Below, in pieces: positions 57,470 through 64,000 of a stretch of 64,000 nt of DNA (position 1 is the first letter of the stretch; each line of letters begins with the position of its first letter). The position numbers were made by a program, and so were the translations under genes. The stretch comes from JBDRNO01 sp043811005. GTDB lineage: Bacteria; Bacteroidota; Bacteroidia; NORP154. The notes below the pieces were generated by a model. The model was given only the letters and a program-made list of their open reading frames with translations. It did not search any database and was not told the origin of the DNA. The stretch lies in the NCBI GenBank assembly GCA_043811005.1, contig JBDRNO010000218.1, forward strand, positions 10,007 to 74,006. The letters are read 5' to 3'.

Positions 57470-58987
57470 TTATTCTAAAATAATTTTCCTCACAAATACT
57501 TTTTTGCCTGTATTAATTTTAATGAAATACATTCCTTTGGGTTTACTTGTGAGGTCAATAATTTGCTGTATGGACGAGGTATGTTTTGACTCTACAATAT
57601 ATTTCTCCCTAAATATTTCCTCCCCGATCAGGTTATAGATTGAAACATCAATATCCCTATCTTTACTTAAATAATAATTAATATATATAATACCAGAAGA
57701 TGGTATTGGAATAATATTTACCATTTCAATACTTTCATATTCTTTAATATTAACAGATGAATCAAGTACTTCTATTAGCTTATTTATACTATCACTACAT
57801 CCGCTACTTGTATTAACTGCATAAAGCCATACTGTAAAAATTCCTATGCTGTCATAAATGTGCACAGGATCCATAACAGTGATTGTTGAGTCATCTCCAA
57901 AATCCCATAACCATGAATTCGCACCAAAACTAATATTATCAAAGCTTATGGAATCTCCAACAATAACTGTATAAGCGCCTGTAATAAAATCAGCATGAAT
58001 TGAATCAATAGTTAGGGATTTTATTATGGTATCACTCCCATAAGCATTGGTTGCAATTAGAGTTATATAATATGTGCCGGCATATTGATAAGTATTGATT
58101 ACCTGTGCATTGCCCGAGACGGAGTTTCCATCGCCAAAATCCCATATCCAGTTGGTTGGGAAAAAAGCAGAGTAATCGGTAAATTCAACTATACCTTGAC
58201 ATTCATCAATAAAACTATAAATAAAATCTGCGTCAGGCGGCACGGCAGCTGCTTGAATGATCACACCGTAATCTTCTGCTTGCCCGTATGTTAAAGCAGA
58301 ACATGGCGCTGGAGGGGCTACACCTACATAATCCGAGGCAACCCGCATACGAAGCATTGTGCCGGTTACTGCATTTTGTGGAATGAAAAAGATTCCTGTA
58401 TGGTATTGTTTTTGATTATCTGAAGTGAATACCAATTCATTGATCGAATCAAAGGTTCCATCATTGTTGTAATCAATCCATACACGCACATTTTCTTCCC
58501 AATCAGGATTTGTTTGAACTGAAATGGTATCTTTAGAACCAACTAAAGTATTTGTGAAATTAAAACAACTATAATCCGTATAACCTTCAATTAAACTTCC
58601 TGTTGTATTATTGATATTATTGTAGAAAACATTATATATTCCTATATCCATTGAAGTGTTAATAACTGTAGGAGTACAAGCGGGTAAATCCGGACCTTTA
58701 ATAATTGTGATATAATCAATTTTTATCATTGTATCCTGTCCATAATCATTGAAGACGATCATGGTTACTGTAAATGTCCCTGTATCGGTATATACATGAG
58801 AAGGATCCTGAACAGAATCTGTTCCACCATCACCAAAGTCCCAGTACCAGGAAGAAGGGAAATTGCTTGACATATCAGTAAAATTCACTACTGCTCCCAG
58901 GCAATTATTGGTATTTCCTGCTGTAAAATCAGCAACAGGGGGTATGGTATCAGGCTTGTAAAAAAATTGCATATTGGGCCTGTTCAT
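57470..58987 (-). CDS. C-terminal part of the giant adhesin (GEVED, PKD, T9SS type A), separated by a stop codon
   Basis: The annotated frame of 505 codons has no signal peptide and starts mid-domain (MNRPNMQFFYKPDTIPP). The same frame is open upstream to the TGA at 59111-59113, giving FNNSSFVANAKHYY and IWLNQDASGVCSITTG, which matches the repeat copy near 62300-62460. So this is the 3' part of the gene at 59111-64000. It holds PKD modules (WYWDFGDGGTDSVQDPSHVY, WIWDFGDGNSV, WLWDFGDDST), a GEVED domain (VRVWIDYNNDGTFDS, AEDYGVII), and a type A T9SS signal (IPIPSSGIIYINYYLS, KGMYFIKI, final VRKIILE). Without readthrough it would not be translated or exported properly. Confidence 0.85.
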   Translation of the reverse strand: MNRPNMQFFYKPDTIPPVADFTAGNTNNCLGAVVNFTDMSSNFPSSWYWDFGDGGTDSVQDPSHVYTDTGTFTVTMIVFNDYGQDTMIKIDYITIIKGPDLPACTPTVINTSMDIGIYNVFYNNINNTTGSLIEGYTDYSCFNFTNTLVGSKDTISVQTNPDWEENVRVWIDYNNDGTFDSINELVFTSDNQKQYHTGIFFIPQNAVTGTMLRMRVASDYVGVAPPAPCSALTYGQAEDYGVIIQAAAVPPDADFIYSFIDECQGIVEFTDYSAFFPTNWIWDFGDGNSVSGNAQVINTYQYAGTYYITLIATNAYGSDTIIKSLTIDSIHADFITGAYTVIVGDSISFDNISFGANSWLWDFGDDSTITVMDPVHIYDSIGIFTVWLYAVNTSSGCSDSINKLIEVLDSSVNIKEYESIEMVNIIPIPSSGIIYINYYLSKDRDIDVSIYNLIGEEIFREKYIVESKHTSSIQQIIDLTSKPKGMYFIKINTGKKVFVRKIILE

Positions 58988-59110
58988 AGAAGTTGAGCCG
59001 GTAGTAATGCTGCAAACACCGCTGGCATCCTGGTTGAGCCAAATTAAACTGTTAAATAAATTTGTTGAATAATAATGCTTGGCATTAGCTACGAATGAGC
59101 TATTGTTGAA

Positions 59111-62100
59111 TCAAGTCTCTATCAGAAGATGTGATGTTCCGTCCCAATAAAAAGGAGAGGAAAAGGCATGAATGTTCCAGCCGGCAGTTTCGGTGTATGT
59201 TTGAGGACCCCAAACAGGAGTTAACCCAACATCATCAAAAACGGTAGTAGTAACACTATTAGTTGTGTTTTTTATTTTTATGGTAAAGTCTTGCAAGGGT
59301 ATACCAGCTGGTACTGCAACATTAAATGCAAGGTTATATATCCAACCATGTGCCTTCATACCTGCATTTATCAATTCAGGTGCCTGTATGATAATTTGAT
59401 GTTTTGCACCCCAGTAATAATTTCCATAAGGCGCAGGATAACCTGTATTCGAATTAGTAGAAGTACCATAACCGATTGTAATATTGGAATCACAAATAAC
59501 CTGAATATTGGTTATACTATCATTTGTTGCGACACTATCAGCCGGCAAGCTTGTCCATGCATCAAAAACATAAGTGCCGTAAACAGATAAATCAGCAGGT
59601 GTTGTGAAAGTATAGCTTAAGGTATCATTAGGATTCAACAGAGAATATATGGTCTCATTTACTGGTGGTCCGCCATCAACACGGTATGAAACAGGTATGG
59701 TATCCTGTGGATCGGAGCCAAAGTTCTTCACTCTTATTGTAACATCTTCATTTGAACTCAAACCGAAGCCAGAAATTGGTTCATCAATAGCAATAACTCC
59801 TACATCATTTGCAAAGGGACAATAAAAATTCACTGAAATAGCAAGTGAAGCGGACCATGAAGTCCAAGAGGCACCTCCATCATTTGAATATTTAAAATTT
59901 TCATCTGTATCAGTGTAATCAGAAGAAGTACCTGCAAGACTACTACCTGTTGCACCTGTATTCATACCATCGAGCAGGGCCCAATATTTCGTGCCGGCAG
60001 TAACTGGTATACTAAGTCCATTTATATTGAACCAGTTACCTGTCGGAGAAGGATTGATAAGTCCGCTTTCCCATAAAACTGCACTTTCATCTGGATTTCC
60101 AGAGCCATCGTCAGGAGCAATAGCAATTCTAATTTCACCTTCAGCAGCACTTTCCTGTAACCATACGCCAACACTTGAAATTGTACTAATATCAGCAAAA
60201 AATGATTGTCCGTAAAAATTACTTCCGGTTTCACCCACAGTACCTATAGTGCCTGTTTTGGCTGTATATTCATCAATAATCGTATCTCCACTGGTTAACG
60301 AATATGCTGAAAAATTTTTGATCGTATCATTAGTATTATCAGCATCTGTGCTTAAAGCGGTCCATGCATCAAAAAAATAGGTTCCTTGAGTTGATAGATT
60401 AGCAGAGTCGGAAAAAGAAAATATTGCGGTATCACCGGGGTTAAGTGTGGCAAAAATAGTATCAACCACAGCGCTTCCTCCATTAACGCGATACGACACA
60501 GGAATAGTATCCTGTGCAGAAGTGCCAAAGTTTTTAACACTAACCGTAACATTTTCGCTTGTGCTTAAGGAGCAGCCGGAGTATGGTGAATTAATGGCAA
60601 TAACCCCAACATCGTTAGGTGGTGGTTCAGAAATATAGATATCATCCACACCAAAACCTTCATCGGTTATGCTGACATTTGAATAAAAAACAAAACGGAT
60701 CCTAACATCTGCTAGTCCGGAAAGTCCTGTTAATTCATGTCTGGCTGTCCTCCATATTCCGCTTGTATCGGAACTGCCATCCCACCAATTGTTGGCAGCA
60801 TCATTATACCAGTTGATCCCCCCTGATGAACCAGTACCAAGCTTTATCCATGTTGATCCACCATCAGTACTGTATTCTACCCATCCTTCATCACAACAGG
60901 ATTCAGTTGAATAAATATGTGAAAATCTCAATATAGGGTCAATGGTCAATGAAGAAAAATCCAGGCAAGGTGATGCTAAATAGGAGAATTCATTGTCGTT
61001 ATAAGACCCTGATAAATTAGTTACCCAGGCATTAACACCGCTGGCAGCAGCGGGAATAAATGTTCCGGAAGGAGTGCCGTAAGCCCAGGAAGAGTTTGCC
61101 CCGACTGTCAGCCATCCTCCACCACTTGATTCGAAATTTTCAGAATAAAGAAAAGAGGATATTAACAGTATGTTTTCTAACTGATAAGCCAAAGTGCTAT
61201 CATTAATAAAAATAGTGTCTCCTGTGAGTTGTGTCCACGCATCAATTAAATAAGTTCCAGTTACAGAAAGGTCTGCAGGTGTAGAAAATGAATAAGTATA
61301 TACTGAACCTGGTAAAATTGTGTCATTTATTGTTTCTATTACCGGCATCCCGCCATTTAAACTATATGAAACATCTACACTAAAAATAGTGTCTGTGCCA
61401 AAATTTTGCACATTTACGGTAATGGTTTCTGAGTTAGTTAAGGCACAGCCGGTAGAAGGAGAAGTAATTGAATTCACACCCGCATCAACAGGAACCGGAC
61501 ACAAACTCTTCACAGAGATAGACAAAGGGGCAGACCAGGTAGTCCAGGTAGCTCCTCCATCATTTGAATATTTAAAGCTCTCTCCACTATCAGTGTAATC
61601 AGAAGAAGTTCCTGCCAAACTTGCCCCTGTTGCACCTGTGTTCATCCCATCAAATAACACCCAATATTTTGTTCCTATAGTTACAGGAATGCTAAGCCCG
61701 GTTATATTAAACCAACTGCCTGGTGTAGAAGGATCTATAAGTCCACTTTGCCATAAGATTGTACTTTCATCAGGATTACCGGAACCATCATCAGGAGTGA
61801 CAGCAATTCTAACTTCACCTGAAGGTGAAGTTTCCTCCAGCCACACACCAACTTCAGTTATAATAAAAACATCGGCAAAAAATGATTGTCCGTAGAAATT
61901 ACTTCCTGTCTCTCCTATAGTACCTATAGTGCCGGTTTGTTCAGTATATTCATCAACAATTATATTAGTTGTAACAATGTAATTTAATATACTATCGTTA
62001 ATGTTTGTACTATCCATATCCAAAGCTGTCCAAACATCAAAAATAAAAGTTCCCAATGTTGATAGATCAGCTGATACAGAAAAAGTAAATGATACAGTAT

Positions 62101-64000
62101 CTCCAAAATTGAGCAATGTAAATATGGTATCAACTACTGCACCACCGCCATTAATGCGATATGCTACAGGAATGGTGTCCTGGGCATTAGTGCCAAAATT
62201 TTTAACTCTAATGGTAATGGCTTCATTAGCGCTAAAATCACATCCGGAGACAAGTGAATCAATGGCAATAACACCTGCATCAACAGGAGCAGGGGGTGAT
62301 GCTTGAAATCGCATGTTGGGCCTGTTGACTGAGGTGCTGAATCCGGTAGCTGAATTACATACTCCGGATGCGTCTTGATTTATCCACACTACGCTATTAA
62401 ACGCTGCAGGTGTATAATAGGTTAGTGCATTATAGGTATATGAAGAGTTGTTGAAACAGGTTTCGATTAAAAGATTGGATGAGCCATCCCAAAAGAAAGG
62501 GGAAGAAAAAGCATGAACATTCCAGCCAATTGTTTCAGTATAGGTTTGCGGTCCCCACACGGTAGTTAATCCAACATCATCAAAAGTGGTTGTTGTTGCA
62601 CTTGCAGAAGTATTTTTCATTTTTATAGTAAAATTCACCAAAGGTGTGCCTTGTGGCACGGCAACATTAAAAGCAAGACTGAAAATATATCCGGGAGACA
62701 TACCGGCACCCGATAGCTCTGATGCCCGGATAATAAATTGGTGTTTTGCTCCCCAATACCAGTTTCCATAAGGGGCGGGATAGGTCGTATTGGTATTGGT
62801 TGAAGTGCCGGTACCAATTGTTATAAATATACTATTGATAACTTCATAATCTGTTATGCTGTCATTAATATAAGCATTATCACCAGGTAAGCTTGTCCAT
62901 GCATCAAAAAGAAAAGTGTCAACAGCAGATAGATCAGCGGTTGTTGTAAAAGAATAGCTTACTGTATCACCCGGATTAACTGAAGCGATGATAGTTTCAT
63001 TTATAGGCGCTCCTCCATCAATCCTGTATGAAACCGGGATAGTATCCTGGGTATTTGTTCCAAAGTTTTTAACTCTAACAGTAACCGTTTCGGCTGCACT
63101 TAACGAAAAGCCCGATTGGGGTGAATCAATTGCAATAATGCCCACATCATCAGCAAGCTTAATTAAAACCGGATAATCCTCAGTTTCGCCGGCAGCAGCA
63201 TTACTGCATGAATCAGAAGCTACAGGAGTTACAGCAGAGATGCACCTGACTCTCATCGTTGTATTTCCTATTGAAGCAGTGAACGGGATAGTAATAGTAT
63301 CAATAACCGGTACAGTATCAGGATCAGATGAAAGAACGAATTCCCCGGGATCTGCATAATCACCATCAGCATTGAAATCAATCCATACTCCGAAACCTTG
63401 AGCAGAAGCCACAGGCGGTGTTAACATAACAGGGTATGATATTCCTTTGCCAACGATTGCAGTTAGTGTTGAATAGGAAATATAATTATCAGGATTTCCA
63501 TTACAGCCGGTTCCTGTATTACTTATACCTGCAAAATCAACTCCATCAATAAAATCACCTGATGAACATGGATTGGTATATGTTGGAGTGCAATAAGGTG
63601 GAGCATATTCAAATTCTACAGTCATGATTTGGGTAGGAGCTCCGCAGGCAGTTGTGTTAACACCTCCACAGTTGCTATTTCCAATACAGGGGCGTAAAAT
63701 GTAACCAGGGTCATCACACGCACAGTCAGAACCAGTAGCATTAAATTCAATGGCATCTGCAACCAATGCGCATCCTCCTGCTGTGCAACCAACACCCACA
63801 TGCCAGTTTATTGCATTACACGTCCAGTTTCCAACAATTCCATCTTTAAGTGATCCCGCAATCTGTTTAACGATAGCTGCATCCGTACATGTAAGTCCGG
63901 CAGGATCATTAGTCCCTTTGATCGTAACTTTTGTGAAAGCGAGAGCATTTGTGTCTAATTGACTTCTGAATATACCCCAATTATCATACTGGGGATCACC
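59111..64000 (-). CDS. Giant repetitive secreted adhesin, 5' end beyond the window
   Basis: The frame is open from the right edge to a TGA at 59111-59113 (1629 codons); the apparent start at 63799 is an internal GTG. Order: Cys-rich region, GEVED domain (GFGVWIDFNADGDYADPGEF, AAGETEDYPVLI), then five CARDB-like modules (VGIIAIDSPQSG, VRVKNFGTNTQDTIPVSYRI pattern) alternating with two duplicated domain types: the YPAPYGNWYWGAKHQFII domain (two copies) and the TGSNFYGQSFFADV domain (two copies). One MAM-like domain with SENFESSGGGWLTVG, WVEYSTDGGSTW and GFGVDDIYIS sits near 60640-61150. The last codons LLIET precede TGA where the other copy has LLIETCFNNSS (TGT), so one base change ended the frame. 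The remaining 505 codons, including the sorting signal, follow in frame. Confidence 0.88.
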   Translation of the reverse strand, partial: GDPQYDNWGIFRSQLDTNALAFTKVTIKGTNDPAGLTCTDAAIVKQIAGSLKDGIVGNWTCNAINWHVGVGCTAGGCALVADAIEFNATGSDCACDDPGYILRPCIGNSNCGGVNTTACGAPTQIMTVEFEYAPPYCTPTYTNPCSSGDFIDGVDFAGISNTGTGCNGNPDNYISYSTLTAIVGKGISYPVMLTPPVASAQGFGVWIDFNADGDYADPGEFVLSSDPDTVPVIDTITIPFTASIGNTTMRVRCISAVTPVASDSCSNAAAGETEDYPVLIKLADDVGIIAIDSPQSGFSLSAAETVTVRVKNFGTNTQDTIPVSYRIDGGAPINETIIASVNPGDTVSYSFTTTADLSAVDTFLFDAWTSLPGDNAYINDSITDYEVINSIFITIGTGTSTNTNTTYPAPYGNWYWGAKHQFIIRASELSGAGMSPGYIFSLAFNVAVPQGTPLVNFTIKMKNTSASATTTTFDDVGLTTVWGPQTYTETIGWNVHAFSSPFFWDGSSNLLIETCFNNSSYTYNALTYYTPAAFNSVVWINQDASGVCNSATGFSTSVNRPNMRFQASPPAPVDAGVIAIDSLVSGCDFSANEAITIRVKNFGTNAQDTIPVAYRINGGGAVVDTIFTLLNFGDTVSFTFSVSADLSTLGTFIFDVWTALDMDSTNINDSILNYIVTTNIIVDEYTEQTGTIGTIGETGSNFYGQSFFADVFIITEVGVWLEETSPSGEVRIAVTPDDGSGNPDESTILWQSGLIDPSTPGSWFNITGLSIPVTIGTKYWVLFDGMNTGATGASLAGTSSDYTDSGESFKYSNDGGATWTTWSAPLSISVKSLCPVPVDAGVNSITSPSTGCALTNSETITVNVQNFGTDTIFSVDVSYSLNGGMPVIETINDTILPGSVYTYSFSTPADLSVTGTYLIDAWTQLTGDTIFINDSTLAYQLENILLISSFLYSENFESSGGGWLTVGANSSWAYGTPSGTFIPAAASGVNAWVTNLSGSYNDNEFSYLASPCLDFSSLTIDPILRFSHIYSTESCCDEGWVEYSTDGGSTWIKLGTGSSGGINWYNDAANNWWDGSSDTSGIWRTARHELTGLSGLADVRIRFVFYSNVSITDEGFGVDDIYISEPPPNDVGVIAINSPYSGCSLSTSENVTVSVKNFGTSAQDTIPVSYRVNGGSAVVDTIFATLNPGDTAIFSFSDSANLSTQGTYFFDAWTALSTDADNTNDTIKNFSAYSLTSGDTIIDEYTAKTGTIGTVGETGSNFYGQSFFADISTISSVGVWLQESAAEGEIRIAIAPDDGSGNPDESAVLWESGLINPSPTGNWFNINGLSIPVTAGTKYWALLDGMNTGATGSSLAGTSSDYTDTDENFKYSNDGGASWTSWSASLAISVNFYCPFANDVGVIAIDEPISGFGLSSNEDVTIRVKNFGSDPQDTIPVSYRVDGGPPVNETIYSLLNPNDTLSYTFTTPADLSVYGTYVFDAWTSLPADSVATNDSITNIQVICDSNITIGYGTSTNSNTGYPAPYGNYYWGAKHQIIIQAPELINAGMKAHGWIYNLAFNVAVPAGIPLQDFTIKIKNTTNSVTTTVFDDVGLTPVWGPQTYTETAGWNIHAFSSPFYWDGTSHLLIET

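Noticed and set aside
58988..59110. Independent start for the 505-aa PKD protein at 58987
   Set aside because: There is no signal peptide, and the upstream in-frame codons match a duplicated domain, so it is the tail of the giant adhesin.
59111..59113. UGA recoded as selenocysteine or Cys in the adhesin
   Set aside because: The Cys is structural in a secreted repeat domain, not a redox site; no SECIS-like stem was evident just downstream. UGA clearly ends other genes here (for example the ATGA overlaps at 39737 and 25675), so the standard code applies.
1..64000. tRNA, rRNA or phage structural genes
   Set aside because: No cloverleaf, rRNA-like sequence or capsid/tail/terminase gene was recognised on either strand by eye.

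Overview
The window is a piece of a low-GC chromosome from a member of the Bacteroidota (probably class Bacteroidia; I cannot place it in a family). The lineage call rests on type IX secretion parts (PorQ, two PorP/SprF proteins, a PorE-like OmpA lipoprotein), secreted proteins with type A and type B T9SS C-terminal signals, Bacteroidota marker families (DUF3822, DUF2007), a TAnnTTTG-type promoter, and Bacteroidota gene neighbourhoods such as rsfS-ftsH-LUD-cdsA-psd and porQ-cmk.

Layout. 1-4965: minus-strand defence operon cut by the left edge, with a PLD-nuclease/helicase fusion, a KilA-N protein and the N-terminus of a DNA methyltransferase. 5.1-5.7 kb: DUF4160-DUF2442 pair. 5.7-14.4 kb: a reductive pyrimidine (uracil/thymine) catabolism set (hydA, beta-ureidopropionase, class III aminotransferase, CoA-acylating semialdehyde dehydrogenase), broken up by nfo, a secreted FG-GAP protein and an orphan RHH protein. 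14.5-15.1 kb: DUF433/PIN-like toxin-antitoxin pair. 15.2-23.2 kb: glycosyltransferase, then phospholipid synthesis (psd, cdsA) and housekeeping genes (LUD, ftsH, rsfS, birA). 23.2-25.2 kb: repeats and a 5'-damaged IS1380-family transposase. 25.3-38.4 kb: mixed housekeeping (SRPBCC/hydrolase pair, phasin-like protein, a frameshifted UbiB-family kinase, pyrE, NUDIX, TlpA-like, coaD, rsmD, M1 peptidase, DUF3822). 38.6-46.3 kb: porQ-cmk, a frameshifted ispH, rpsA, pyrR, pyrB. 46.4-64 kb: a minus-strand T9SS block with PorE-like lipoprotein, two PorP/type-B-adhesin pairs, an Uma2 nuclease-fold protein, and a giant type-A adhesin running off the right edge and interrupted by one in-frame TGA.

The most unusual feature is the intergenic DNA. 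It is full of short tandem repeats of period 7 (CTGGTTA, CTGCCAA, GTTATTT and GATATTA flavours; one array has period 8), usually arranged as inverted arms. Nested in or near them are 16-bp palindromes of the type TCCGnnAGCTnnCGGA. At least two composite elements of about 110-165 bp recur in inverted orientation. Several repeat pieces have entered genes: they supply the N-terminus of the DUF3822 protein, the C-terminus of an RHH protein, in-frame insertions in birA and the methyltransferase, and a frameshifting insertion in the UbiB-family gene.

Three genes are interrupted (UbiB-family, ispH, giant adhesin). The ispH lesion is a one-base loss in a short G run and could be a sequencing or assembly error. 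Nothing here is a fully convincing new system. The best candidates for follow-up are the PLD-helicase/KilA-N/methyltransferase operon and the heptamer/palindrome repeat family.
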